Shown: positions 36,354-44,161, counted from the stretch's first letter. The stretch: 64,000 nt of DNA from Pseudomonas sp. MWU16-30317 (GCF_020515695.1 NZ_JAIWJA010000005.1:310001-374000), one strand, 5' to 3'. Translations and numbers: made by a program. The notes: generated by a model not told the origin, from the letters alone.

Positions 36354-37184
36354 ATGAGCACTACATGGTTGATTACAGGCAGTTCGTCGGGTATTGGGCG
36401 GGCGCTAGTCGAGCAACTGCTGGCGCGCGGGGATCGGGTGGCGGCGACGCTGCGCCGGCCCGCAGTGCTGAGCCAACTGCAAGCGCAGTACGGCGAGCAG
36501 CTGTGGCTGGGGGAGTTGGATGTCGATGATGCGGTTGCTGTCCGCCGGGTGATAGGGCGAGCGTTCGACGAGCTCGGCAGGATTGACGTGGTGGTCAGCA
36601 GCGCCGGGTACGCGTTGTTTGGCGCCGCCGAAGAAGTCAGCGACGAGCAGATCGAGCAGCAACTGCAGACCAACTTGATTGGCTCGATCCAAGTGATTCG
36701 CGCCTGCCTGCCGCACCTGCGCGCCCAAGGTGGCGGCCGGGTGCTGCAGGTCTCCTCGGAAGGTGGCCAGTTGGCGTATCCGAACTTCAGCCTGTACCAC
36801 GCCAGCAAGTGGGGGATTGAAGGTTTCGTCGAATCCGTCGCCCAAGAGGTCGCGCCGTTCGGCATCCAGTTCACTCTGGTAGAGCCGGGCCCGACGCGCA
36901 CCAATTTCGGAGCCGCCTTGGTCAGCCCGCCGGTAATGGCGGTGTACGACCAAACCCCGGCGGGGGAGGTTCGCCGCGCGGTCACAAGCGGCGCCTTCGC
37001 CCTCAAAGGCGACCCCGAAAAGATGGCCCGGGAGATAATCACCGTCGCCAGCGTCGATCCCGCGCCAAAACGCCTGCTACTCGGCAGCGACGCCTATGAC
37101 CGCGTCCACAGCGCCCTCACCGAACGCCTGGCGGCCTTGGAACAGCAGGTAGCTCAAGCCCGCAACACCGAGCTCGATAAATGA
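36354..37184 (+). CDS. short-chain dehydrogenase/reductase
   Basis: The 276-residue classical SDR carries the cofactor loop ITGSSSGIGRAL, the catalytic Ser in VLQVSSEGGQ and the YxxxK motif in YHASKWGIEG. The C-terminus extends with a helical DRVHSALTERLAALEQQVAQ region seen in SDRs of the 'oxidoreductase with IEG-FVES' type. ATG 36354 is chosen over an upstream in-frame start because the Rossmann strand begins immediately. Likely controlled by the divergent LysR protein. Substrate unknown. Confidence 0.88.
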   Translation: MSTTWLITGSSSGIGRALVEQLLARGDRVAATLRRPAVLSQLQAQYGEQLWLGELDVDDAVAVRRVIGRAFDELGRIDVVVSSAGYALFGAAEEVSDEQIEQQLQTNLIGSIQVIRACLPHLRAQGGGRVLQVSSEGGQLAYPNFSLYHASKWGIEGFVESVAQEVAPFGIQFTLVEPGPTRTNFGAALVSPPVMAVYDQTPAGEVRRAVTSGAFALKGDPEKMAREIITVASVDPAPKRLLLGSDAYDRVHSALTERLAALEQQVAQARNTELDK

Positions 37185-37239
37185 CCCTGACTCGCTCGCA
37201 GCGATGACCTAGATCGCTGATCTTCAATCCTCGTACGAG

Positions 37240-37581
37240 CTAGTCGAGAAGGCTGACCAGCATCTTTCGGCTTCTGCTCAACGCTTCGGCTTTTTGATCA
37301 AGCAACGTCACCTGTTGCGAGATCCTGGCCTTCAAAACGTCACATAGCGGAGCGGAGGTGGCCGCCACGGCCGGAGCACACGCCAGCACGTCCTTGATTG
37401 CCGCAAGGGTGAGGCCTGCCTCATTCAACAACACGATCGCCTCGACAAGCTGAACGTCCTGGGCGCCGTATACACGATACCCAGCGGCCGTTCGCAGCGG
37501 AGTGAGCAATCCTTCCTGCTCGTAATACCGCAGCATGCGAATGCTGACGCCGGTAAACGATGCGAGTGCTCCAATCTTCAT
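37240..37581 (-). CDS. MerR family transcriptional regulator
   Basis: This 113-residue protein has the MerR N-terminal helix-turn-helix (MKIGALASFTGVSIRMLRYYEQEGLL), wing (GYRVYGAQDVQLVEAIVLL) and a short C-terminal coiled coil (LKARISQQVTLLDQKAEALSRSRKMLVSL). A conserved pair of metal-binding cysteines is not obvious (single C in LACAPAV and in PLCDVL). It is divergent from the EthD gene over 71 bp that contain a MerR-type promoter. Confidence 0.87.
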   Translation of the reverse strand: MKIGALASFTGVSIRMLRYYEQEGLLTPLRTAAGYRVYGAQDVQLVEAIVLLNEAGLTLAAIKDVLACAPAVAATSAPLCDVLKARISQQVTLLDQKAEALSRSRKMLVSLLD

Positions 37582-37589
37582 GGCTGTCC

Positions 37590-37619
37590 TTGACTCTCAC
37601 AGTGCTGTCACGCTACAGA
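37590..37619 (+). promoter_or_regulatory. MerR-type promoter with dyad in an over-long spacer
   Basis: TTGACT at 37590-37595 and TACAGA at 37614-37619 are separated by 18 bases. The spacer holds the short dyad ACAG-TG-CTGT centred almost exactly midway. MerR proteins bind such central dyads and untwist the promoter. It reads toward the EthD gene. Confidence 0.5.
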
Positions 37620-37652
37620 ATCGGGCCCTTCTAAACAACAGAGGGCAAGTCC

Positions 37653-38024
37653 ATGCTCAAGCTGACCATGTGTGTAAAACGTCAACCAGGGCGCTCGCGG
37701 GCTGAATTCGATGAGCACTGGCGCAATCAGCATGCGGCGTTGATACGCAAGCATGCGGCATTACTGGGGATCCGCAAATATGTGCAGACCACTCCCTTGG
37801 CCAACCCGACGGCACAGCATGCGTTACAGCAAAGTCGAGGTGCCGAGCCGGTGGATTTCGATGGGTGCGCCGAACTTTGGTGGGATGATCTAGAGTCCCA
37901 TCTGGCCGCGAGAGGTTCGGCGCAAGGGCGTATGGCGCTGCAAGAGCTTATTGAGGATGAGCGGCGTTTTGTGGATTTGGCCAAGTCGCAAATGTGGTAC
38001 GGGTTGGAGCGTGAAATTGTTTAG
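37653..38024 (+). CDS. EthD-domain (ferredoxin-like dimeric) protein
   Basis: The 123-residue protein matches the EthD fold: LTMCVKRQPGRSRAEFDEHWRNQHAALIRKHAALLGIRKYVQT at the start, with the 'F..HW...H..L' signature, and a C-terminal WWDDLESHLAARGS. EthD proteins are small alpha+beta barrels, often involved in degradation pathways or detoxification. The divergent MerR gene probably regulates it. The exact reaction is unknown. Confidence 0.8.
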   Translation: MLKLTMCVKRQPGRSRAEFDEHWRNQHAALIRKHAALLGIRKYVQTTPLANPTAQHALQQSRGAEPVDFDGCAELWWDDLESHLAARGSAQGRMALQELIEDERRFVDLAKSQMWYGLEREIV

Positions 38025-38129
38025 TGCGTTTTGAATAATCCCTCATCGCCAACATCAGCCAAATTTGTTCAAAACTGAACGCTGACCTGCATCGTGGCTT
38101 GCGTGGCGAACATTGGCACTTATGAATGA

Positions 38130-38190
38130 CCTGTCGCTGAAACCCGGTTTCAGCGACAGGCTTTCGAGTCATGTCGCTGACGGCGACATG
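38130..38190. repeat. tandem perfect hairpins
   Basis: CCTGTCGCTGAAACC at 38130-38144 pairs perfectly with GGTTTCAGCGACAGG at 38146-38160 around one base. A second hairpin, CATGTCGC (38170-38177) with GCGACATG (38183-38190), repeats the same core TGTCGCTGA 40 bp later. The first contains TGAAACC/GGTTTCA with one extra central base, close to a PtxS site. It lies in the 280-bp gap between the EthD gene and the next gene; it could be a terminator-like structure or an operator pair. Confidence 0.6.
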
Positions 38191-38303
38191 TTCTGCCACT
38201 TGAGTCTGACAACGCCAGATTGCCGAAGCCCCAGCATTTTCGGGATTGAAACGGAATCAATGGCCAATATTCCGAGCGTATGTGAGGTGCAATCACACAA
38301 CAC

Positions 38304-38645
38304 TCACCAATCCCGCACCCGCGTGCCGTCGATACATTCCTTTACATCCTGATCAATCAAATCACGCGGCTTCAAACACTGTGCCATGGTCTTGCGCGTA
38401 CCCCGAACAGGCTGGGCCACCGCCATAGCGCCTGCCTGTTGATTCCGCCGCGCCGCGTCCCCGAGCGGGCCAGAAGTACCGGCGAGGTAATCGTTCACAC
38501 CCTTGCTGACCGTTTTGGAAAACTCGGTGGCCAGCGGCTGGATGGCCTCGGCCGCTTGTGTCGGTAGAGGCTTGCGCTCGCCCGACACGGCGAACGCGAT
38601 AACCGCCATGCCCAATAGCACGATGGCAGTGACGAATATCTTCAT
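38304..38645 (-). CDS. small exported or membrane-anchored hypothetical protein
   Basis: The 113-residue protein starts with a hydrophobic signal/anchor (MKIFVTAIVLLGMAVIAFAVSGE). A polar region follows (TQAAEAIQPLATEFSKTVSKGVNDYLAG) and then a C-terminal part with two cysteines (MAQCLKPRDLIDQDVKECIDGTRVRDW) that may form a disulfide. No family recognised. Neighbours give no functional clue. Confidence 0.65.
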   Translation of the reverse strand: MKIFVTAIVLLGMAVIAFAVSGERKPLPTQAAEAIQPLATEFSKTVSKGVNDYLAGTSGPLGDAARRNQQAGAMAVAQPVRGTRKTMAQCLKPRDLIDQDVKECIDGTRVRDW

Positions 38646-38682
38646 GAACGGGCTTCCTGGCCTATGACGTCTCGATGCAAAC

Positions 38683-38709
38683 GCCCGAATTCTCGATGAG
38701 AATCCGGGC
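38683..38709 (-). terminator. hairpin between the BRO-N and small exported protein genes
   Basis: GCCCGAATTCTC and GAGAATCCGGGC pair with one mismatch around GAT. It lies after the stop of the BRO-N gene, which reads leftward. No strong T-run, so termination is only probable. Confidence 0.45.
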
Positions 38710-38764
38710 CATCACAATCGTTATTTGGTTACGCTCATTCCTGCCCGCGCGCGAGCCAAGGCAT

Positions 38765-39289
38765 TCACATAAACAGTCGAGCCGATGCTTTCCACCAGCC
38801 CGCTGCTGTCGGCCGCTCAGCCTTGAGCCGATTGATCTCGCCGCTCCCCAGCATCTCCGGCAAATCCCGCATCCGCATCCAGGACTCGTTCTGCCAATGC
38901 AGCAGACTCAGCCGCAACCCCGGCCACTGCATCACGCTCAAACTCGGCGCCGACTCACTCGCCGGCAACTCCGCATCACGGATCACCGCAATCACCTCAT
39001 GGGTCAGCCAATGCCGCAGGCTGCGATTCTCCGGCACGTTGTGGTGGACCAGCAGGGTGTAGGCGCCGGATTCGCTGATCATCAGCGCGTCGTGGTACTC
39101 GCCGTATTGCAGCAGGGAGAGCGTGCGGGTTTGGTCCGGGTCGAGTTTGCGGACGGCGTGTTCGTCGAGGAAACGGCCCATGAGGCGACCGAGATCGCGG
39201 GCGTGGAACCAGGCTTGGGATTCGAGCCAGAGGGTGTGGAGTGGACGGTTGTGGCGGGTGAATAGGGTGGGGGTGTGGGGGTTAGGCAT
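38765..39289 (-). CDS. BRO-N domain protein (phage antirepressor-like)
   Basis: The 174-residue protein has a BRO-N domain: WFHARDLGRLMGRFLDEHAVRKLD, then YHDALMISESGAYTLLVHHNVPENRSLRHWLTHEVIAVIR, the conserved end of the domain. The C-terminal 50 residues lack the usual phage ANT or KilA-C domain. BRO-N proteins are DNA-binding and common in prophages, but no other phage genes are here, so this may be a domesticated chromosomal copy. It is preceded by a region rich in stem-loops on its 5' side. Confidence 0.75.
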   Translation of the reverse strand: MPNPHTPTLFTRHNRPLHTLWLESQAWFHARDLGRLMGRFLDEHAVRKLDPDQTRTLSLLQYGEYHDALMISESGAYTLLVHHNVPENRSLRHWLTHEVIAVIRDAELPASESAPSLSVMQWPGLRLSLLHWQNESWMRMRDLPEMLGSGEINRLKAERPTAAGWWKASARLFM

Positions 39290-39300
39290 GTTTCATTACC

Positions 39301-39496
39301 TCTGTGTGATGCAGCTTCTTACGGCTGGGTGTCGGGAGCTAAGAAACCTCACACAGAAGGCCGGACATATTTCCCTTTCGGGTCTTGTATTAGCCCACTC
39401 CCGACATAACAGAGTTTTCTGGAGGCGAAGTCTAACCGTAGGCTCCAGAAGCCGCATCTGTCGGGTGCGGACGGTCCGCTGTGTGATTGCGTTTCT
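39301..39496. other. structured intergenic element with pseudoknot potential
   Basis: Several stems are visible. TCTGTGTGA (39301-39309) pairs with TCACACAGA (39349-39357), enclosing TTCTTA (39316-39321) with TAAGAA (39340-39345). The loop of this hairpin contains GTCGGGAG (39331-39338), exactly complementary to CTCCCGAC at 39398-39405. TTCTGGAG (39417-39424) pairs with CTCCAGAA (39443-39450), and GCGGAC with GTCCGC near 39468-39480. It lies between the BRO-N start and the HNH gene. This suggests a structured RNA or leader; strand undetermined. Confidence 0.5.
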
Positions 39497-39710
39497 TAGG
39501 CGCGTTGGCAGGGTAGGTCTAAGCTCCACACGAGGCAATGGGCAACGTTGTAGGACATTTCTGAAAAATACGAGAGATACGCTGAGAGCTCAAATCTGTG
39601 AATTTTTGACCAGTTTTTCAGTCGCACGGCAGCGATGACTGCGCTGTGCCTTTACCAGTAGTGGCAATTTGTTTATCGTTGCAGGAATTTTCCTACAAGG
39701 ATGTTCTCAA

Positions 39711-40613
39711 ATGGCTCAACTCTCCAGTCATTCGGAGTTGCTAGCTTGGTTTGAAGAACGCACCGGCCAGGTCCTTACTTGGGCGCAGCTTCAGCAAGCT
39801 CCTGATACAGTCGCGATTTCAGCTAAGGGGATTTTTAAGCCAGCGAAGTTGCCCTACGCGTTATCGGTCAGCCAAAGGCTGGAAAGCCCCTATAGTGATG
39901 AGAAAGCCGTTTACCAGGAGAACGGAAGCTGGCGGTACCGCTATGCTCAAGAAGAGAAGAAAAATAGTAATCCCGTAAGCCTTTTTACCAATCAAGGGCT
40001 GAAGAAATGCATGGATGATGGTGTACCTGTAGCGGTTCTGATCCAGCTAACTAAAAAGCCTCAAATCACGAAATACCGTGTTTTAGGACTGGCGAAAGTT
40101 CTCTCATGGGGAGACGGATTTTTTACACTTGAGAGCACTACTTTAGCGGGTGAGGGTATTACGGCAAGCCCGGTAACCGACGATTGGTTCAGCTACTCGT
40201 CGAAAGGAGTTGAAGACACTCGCGAACGTACTCTCAGGGAAATCGCAAAGCGCCAGGGGCAAGGAGCATTTCGAAGTGGATTGCTGACCGCCTATGAGGG
40301 GCGCTGCGCGATCACTGGCTGTGGGACTAAGCAAGTGCTAGAAGCGGCACACGTCACCCCATATTTAGGAACGAAAACTAATCATATTAGTAATGGCCTA
40401 CTGTTACGCAGCGACCTACACACTTTATGGGATAGGGGGTTGATCTATCTTTGTGAAAATCTCACATTGAAGCTCAGGTCTGTCCTCCAAACCTCTGAGT
40501 ACTCCGAACTGGCGGGGAAAGAAATAAGGTCTAGGGCAGACGACGCTCCACCGGTATCTATGGATGCCGTTCGAGAGCATCGAGAATGGTGCCTTACAAT
40601 CAAAAATGTTTAG
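39711..40613 (+). CDS. HNH endonuclease domain protein, restriction-like
   Basis: This 300-residue protein has a C-terminal HNH nuclease: GRCAITGCGTKQVLEAAHVTPYLGTKTNHISNGLLLRSDLHTLWDRGLI (summarised), with the AAHV and RSDLHTLWD histidines and the N of SNG, and a CAITGC pair near the zinc site. The N-terminal 200 residues resemble no catalytic domain I know and may recognise a target. The region is AT-richer than the flanks. Such proteins are found as stand-alone modification-dependent restriction enzymes. ATG 39711 follows AAGGA; I rejected an earlier in-frame start. Confidence 0.78.
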   Translation: MAQLSSHSELLAWFEERTGQVLTWAQLQQAPDTVAISAKGIFKPAKLPYALSVSQRLESPYSDEKAVYQENGSWRYRYAQEEKKNSNPVSLFTNQGLKKCMDDGVPVAVLIQLTKKPQITKYRVLGLAKVLSWGDGFFTLESTTLAGEGITASPVTDDWFSYSSKGVEDTRERTLREIAKRQGQGAFRSGLLTAYEGRCAITGCGTKQVLEAAHVTPYLGTKTNHISNGLLLRSDLHTLWDRGLIYLCENLTLKLRSVLQTSEYSELAGKEIRSRADDAPPVSMDAVREHREWCLTIKNV

Positions 40614-40851
40614 TAGTCCGCTCTATGTGAGTTGCGAAAAAAAGTGTAGCGGTCAGATGAAGCCGGACACCCTTTGAGCGAAAATGCCTGCCCCCAAGAC
40701 GCGTTTGATGACCGAACGATGTCGTAGCATTATGCCGAAAGCTGCCTGTCCCGAAGGGCCAGACCAGACCCATAGCTCCCATTGGTGAAGCGCATCAGCC
40801 GGCCAACAGCGTACGGTAAGCCACGATAGGAATCGCCATGAGCAACCATTC
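40614..40851. other. intergenic region, possible decayed mobile-element end
   Basis: No intact gene. The minus-strand frame through it lacks a sensible start. The composition differs from the core and fragments resemble insertion-sequence ends, but I cannot name one. Confidence 0.3.
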
Positions 40852-41199
40852 TTATTGAAAAGAGGCAATCCGTAAATTGTCAGAGACCGCATAGGCTGGC
40901 GCCTGAAGCCGTTGGCATAGCGTGGAAAGCAGCGCCAAGAACTCGCCATTGGCTGATTCAGACCAGGCACTGCCATATCTGAGGGTCAGATGTACGGAAG
41001 TCACCGGGTCTCCGCTCAGCGCTGACTCAACAAAGTAACAATCACCTGCGGCAAATGCACCTTGAGCACCACTTGGGAATACTACATCTACTGAAGTCCT
41101 GACCGAGGCTGGAGGCCCAATATCCTCCACACTCTCTACGGCAGCCAAGTCATTGATGCTCAGGTCTGTAGGTCTCAAAATAATAATGTCGAAGCTCAT
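40852..41199 (-). CDS. hypothetical protein, small acidic, orphan
   Basis: The 115-residue acidic protein begins MSFDIIILRPTDLSINDLAAVESVEDIG. The ATG has AAAGGAG at good distance, which supports a real gene. It resembles small immunity-type proteins found near polymorphic toxins (acidic, soluble, alpha/beta-looking, no membrane segment), but no toxin gene is adjacent. Function unknown. Confidence 0.6.
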   Translation of the reverse strand: MSFDIIILRPTDLSINDLAAVESVEDIGPPASVRTSVDVVFPSGAQGAFAAGDCYFVESALSGDPVTSVHLTLRYGSAWSESANGEFLALLSTLCQRLQAPAYAVSDNLRIASFQ

Positions 41200-41401
41200 G
41201 CGGCTCTCCTTTTCTCTAGTTTGGGCGACGCAATTTATCATTGACATGGTACTAGGCTTTAGTCTTAGAGTATTCGGCCATTAACCTAACCGTGAGAAAA
41301 AGGTGAGCGTAGGTAATCCTGTCGATCGTCCTCTTTAGGCCGAAAAGTCGTCAGTCGCAACAGGCGGCAGTCGATCTAAAATGGAGGTTGGGGTATGCCG
41401 T

Positions 41402-41815
41402 TCAAAAAACTATTTCACACCGTGCCTCGACTGCCTGCACTCGTAGTGTCAGGCCCGATTCGAACCGCATGACAAGGTGATGATCTGGTCGGATGTTGTC
41501 CGTAAGGTAGAAGGCTTCTGTATCGGCTTCTGGATCCACCGCTCCAATTGACTGTATAACACTGCTGACGTCGTCAATTGGGGCTGCATCACGCCCACTG
41601 GCTGAAAAGTATTCGACTTCACTGAATCTGATAGTTATTTCGCATGCTTCTTCGATCGGCACCCACGGGGCAGTCCGTCGAGTAAAGCTGAGCACAACCG
41701 ACCGATCCAATACGTCGCAATTGATGGCGCTGGCTTGGTAGAAGCTATGCAGATCGTAAGCGCGACCGTCAATCTCAACCTCGATATGACCGAATACGAA
41801 ACCTTGGAATAGCAT
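41402..41815 (-). CDS. hypothetical protein, acidic
   Basis: The 137-residue acidic protein contains GHIEVEIDGRAYDLHSFYQASAINCDVLDRSVVLSF (summarised) and a C-terminal LTLRVQAVEARCEIVF. No family is recognised. The start at 41815 lacks a clear ribosome site, so it may be shorter. It sits among orphan small genes in the AT-richer island. Confidence 0.5.
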   Translation of the reverse strand: MLFQGFVFGHIEVEIDGRAYDLHSFYQASAINCDVLDRSVVLSFTRRTAPWVPIEEACEITIRFSEVEYFSASGRDAAPIDDVSSVIQSIGAVDPEADTEAFYLTDNIRPDHHLVMRFESGLTLRVQAVEARCEIVF

Positions 41816-42040
41816 GAGTTGAGGCCAAAGATTACCAGTAAGCGTGCATAGTACTGCACAGATGCAATGACCGCTATTGGCCGATTCTACTGAAAAATTC
41901 GATTTTTCAGGAAACGTGACGTTGAGCTTGGCCTCATAAAGAAGTTATTCACGATTTCTAAGTAGCTATTCGGTACTTCGCTGACCGTTGCTGCTTTGTC
42001 AGTGGGTTGATTTGAGGGCTTTTGCTTGAAGCAGGCGTAC
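41816..42040. other. intergenic region without recognised gene
   Basis: No coding frame supported. GAAAAATTCGATTTTTC near 41890 is a near-perfect palindrome (GAAAAAT-CG-ATTTTTC-like). The stretch may be insertion-site debris next to the transposase remnant. Confidence 0.3.
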
Positions 42041-42154
42041 CTATCCTGTGGCGAGTGGTCCTTTAGATGTAAGTTTGGCCAGTCGGCGCAGGTTCTGTAC
42101 CGCAGCCGCTAACGTGAACTCATCAGTCGCGCCACTCATCCCTCGTAGTCGCAA
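42041..42154 (-). pseudogene. transposase C-terminal remnant (IS1182/IS5-like)
   Basis: Translating the minus strand gives LRLRGMSGATDEFTLAAA followed by VQNLRRLAKLTSKGPLAT and a stop at 42041-42043. The 'LRLRG..GA.DEF.LAA.VQNLRRLAK' pattern is the end of a DDE transposase of the IS1182/IS5 kind. Only the last 37 codons or so remain; the rest of the element is missing. It is evidence of past transposition in this island. Confidence 0.75.
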
Positions 42155-42176
42155 GTGTGTCTAAAAACGACTCTCT

Positions 42177-42431
42177 TCAGCGATTGGCCGAGGCAAGCTT
42201 CAGTAGGTATGAAAATTTAGAGATTGCTACATTGATCTCATCCTGAGTGTCGCAATCCCACTCTTCGACTGAGGCCAACTGTAGTTTTAACCCCTCTATG
42301 CGCCCTCTGATATCTGCAACTTCTTCGTCCCTGCATCGTACGGCGATTGCCTTCCAGCTTGCTTGAGAAACGCTTTCCTGGATTGAAAGCCCTATCCTAG
42401 CTTCAGCAATTAGCACCGATAGTTTACTCAT
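42177..42431 (-). CDS. small hypothetical protein
   Basis: This 84-residue, mostly helical protein (MSKLSVLIAEARIGLSIQES, RCRDEEVADIRGRIEGLKLQ) has AAGGATAAATACTCA before its ATG. The ATG overlaps the stop of the upstream 62-residue frame (ATGA), so the two may be a coupled pair. No family recognised. Confidence 0.55.
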   Translation of the reverse strand: MSKLSVLIAEARIGLSIQESVSQASWKAIAVRCRDEEVADIRGRIEGLKLQLASVEEWDCDTQDEINVAISKFSYLLKLASANR

Positions 42432-42616
42432 TGAGTATTTATCCTTACGAAATGACGTGTCCGTTTTCTGTGAACGCAGTATGCTTCCAGCGACCACGCC
42501 TTCCAATACTCACCATTGACGGTGATGGCATCTGCGGATTTGATGGAAGCCATTGCCTCAGGCGTCGGGGTCAGAAAAGGTGTGTTGCCCGTACGGTTAC
42601 GCCCAGCCGCCGGCAT
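42428..42616 (-). CDS. small hypothetical protein or remnant
   Basis: A 62-codon frame beginning MPAAGRNRTGNTPFLTPTPEA and ending HRKRTRHFVRINTQ. Its stop overlaps the start of the 84-residue gene. It could be a real short gene or the C-terminal end of a lost larger gene; I recognise no family. No clear promoter is seen between it and the nrdB terminator upstream. Confidence 0.35.
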   Translation of the reverse strand: MPAAGRNRTGNTPFLTPTPEAMASIKSADAITVNGEYWKAWSLEAYCVHRKRTRHFVRINTQ

Positions 42617-42658
42617 TGTCGTCTGATTCAGAAAATTGGGGCTTATGATCGAGACAAA

Positions 42659-42684
42659 AAAGGGTTGCCATTTGGCAACCCTTT
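42659..42684 (-). terminator. nrdAB terminator
   Basis: AAAGGGTTGCC and GGCAACCCTTT form an 11-bp perfect stem around four bases. On the minus strand it is followed by a T-run. It lies 66 bases after the nrdB stop and is a classic Rho-independent terminator. Confidence 0.88.
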
Positions 42685-42750
42685 CGACAGAAAAACCATT
42701 TCATTCTTGATGACTGATTCAGGTTTGATGCGACTGCATGGCCAGGAGAC

Positions 42751-43998
42751 TTAATCCCAGCTCAAAGCCCCACCAGTCTGATACTCAATAACCCGCGTCT
42801 CAAAGAAGTTCTTCTCCTTCTTCAAGTCCATAATCTCGCTCATCCACGGGAACGGGTTCACAGTCCCTGGATACTCTTCCTTCAAGCCGATCTGCGACAA
42901 TCGACGGTTAGCAATGAACTTGAGGTAATCCTCCATCATCGCCGCATTCATCCCCAACACCCCGCGAGGCATGGTGTCGCGCGCGTATTCGATCTCCAGT
43001 TGAGTCCCTTGCAGGATCATCTGGGTCGCTTCTTCCTTCAACTCGGCATCCCACAAGTGCGGGTTTTCGATCTTGATCTGGTTGATCACGTCGATACCGA
43101 AGTTCAGGTGCATCGACTCGTCACGCAGGATGTACTGGAACTGCTCGGCAACGCCGGTCATCTTGTTGCGGCGGCCCATCGACAGAATCTGGGTGAAGCC
43201 GCAGTAGAAGAAGATCCCTTCCAGCACGCAGTAGTAGGCGATCAGGTTTCGCAGCAATTCTTTGTCGGTATCGACGGTACCGGTTTCGAACTTCGGATCG
43301 GAGATCGCGCGGGTGTACTTCAGGCCCCAGGCGGCCTTTTTGGCGACCGATGGGATCTCGTGGTACATGTTGAAGATCTCGCCTTCGTCCATGCCCAGCG
43401 ATTCGATGCAGTACTGGTAGGCGTGGGTGTGGATCGCCTCTTCGAAGGCCTGGCGCAGGATGTACTGGCGGCACTCGGGGTTGGTGATCAGGCGGTACAC
43501 GGCCAGTACCAGGTTATTGGCAACCAGGGAGTCGGCGGTGGAGAAGAAGCCCAGGTTGCGCATGACGATGCGGCGTTCGTCGTCGGTCAGGCCGACCGGG
43601 TCGCGCCACACGGCGATGTCGGCGGTCATGTTGACCTCTTGCGGCATCCAGTGGTTGGCGCAGCCGTCGAGGTACTTTTGCCAGGCCCAGTCGTACTTGA
43701 AGGGTACGAGTTGGTTGAGGTCGGCGCGGCAGTTGATCATGCGTTTTTCGTCGACGGCGACGCGGGCGGAGGCGCCTTCGAGTTCGGCGAGGCCTTCGGC
43801 GACGTCGAGTTTGTCGAGGGCGGCCTTGGCCTTGATGATCGCGGCAGAGTCGCTAGCGGTGACGGCGCGGGCTTCCTGGGCGGCTGCACCGCCGGCGCTG
43901 TCGAGCTTGTCCATGGCGGCTTCGCTGGCGTGGCCGGCGTTGGCGCCTTTGGCGGGTTCTGCTGCGTCTTCTTTGTCGAATTCGTCCCAGCTCAGCAT
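42751..43998 (-). CDS. nrdB: class Ia ribonucleotide reductase, beta subunit
   Basis: This 415-residue subunit carries the di-iron/tyrosyl-radical cofactor used by NrdA to make deoxyribonucleotides. Visible features include ITNPECRQYILRQAFEEAIHTHAYQYCIESLGMDEGEIF (iron-ligand region), LEGIFFYCGFTQIL, RDESMHLNFGIDVI and the C-terminal docking tail. The N-terminal 70 residues are an Ala/Glu/Asp-rich extension seen in Pseudomonas NrdB. ATG 43998 follows CAGGAGAACC. It is downstream of nrdA on the same strand, 258 bp apart with a REP between. Confidence 0.95.
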   Translation of the reverse strand: MLSWDEFDKEDAAEPAKGANAGHASEAAMDKLDSAGGAAAQEARAVTASDSAAIIKAKAALDKLDVAEGLAELEGASARVAVDEKRMINCRADLNQLVPFKYDWAWQKYLDGCANHWMPQEVNMTADIAVWRDPVGLTDDERRIVMRNLGFFSTADSLVANNLVLAVYRLITNPECRQYILRQAFEEAIHTHAYQYCIESLGMDEGEIFNMYHEIPSVAKKAAWGLKYTRAISDPKFETGTVDTDKELLRNLIAYYCVLEGIFFYCGFTQILSMGRRNKMTGVAEQFQYILRDESMHLNFGIDVINQIKIENPHLWDAELKEEATQMILQGTQLEIEYARDTMPRGVLGMNAAMMEDYLKFIANRRLSQIGLKEEYPGTVNPFPWMSEIMDLKKEKNFFETRVIEYQTGGALSWD

Positions 43999-44161
43999 GA
44001 GGTTCTCCTGCTTGAGGGCCATATGGGGGGTGGCCGGTGTTGCTTGAATGTAGGGTGTTTGTTGCGGTGCAGCGTATGTGCGCGCAAGAAACTGGATTCT
44101 TTTACTGGGCCTTTGGGGCCTCTTGGGGCGGTGCTCGGGCCTACGGGTTGGGTAGGTTTTG

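Noticed and set aside
39296..39538. An 80-codon minus-strand frame over the structured region before the BRO-N gene
   Set aside because: The predicted product is R/T/L-rich with no family, and the stems and pseudoknot explain the sequence better. Its conservation as protein would have to be shown.
40614..40851. Possible insertion-sequence end next to the HNH gene
   Set aside because: I could not identify a transposase frame or a terminal inverted repeat pair, so it is only described as a gap.
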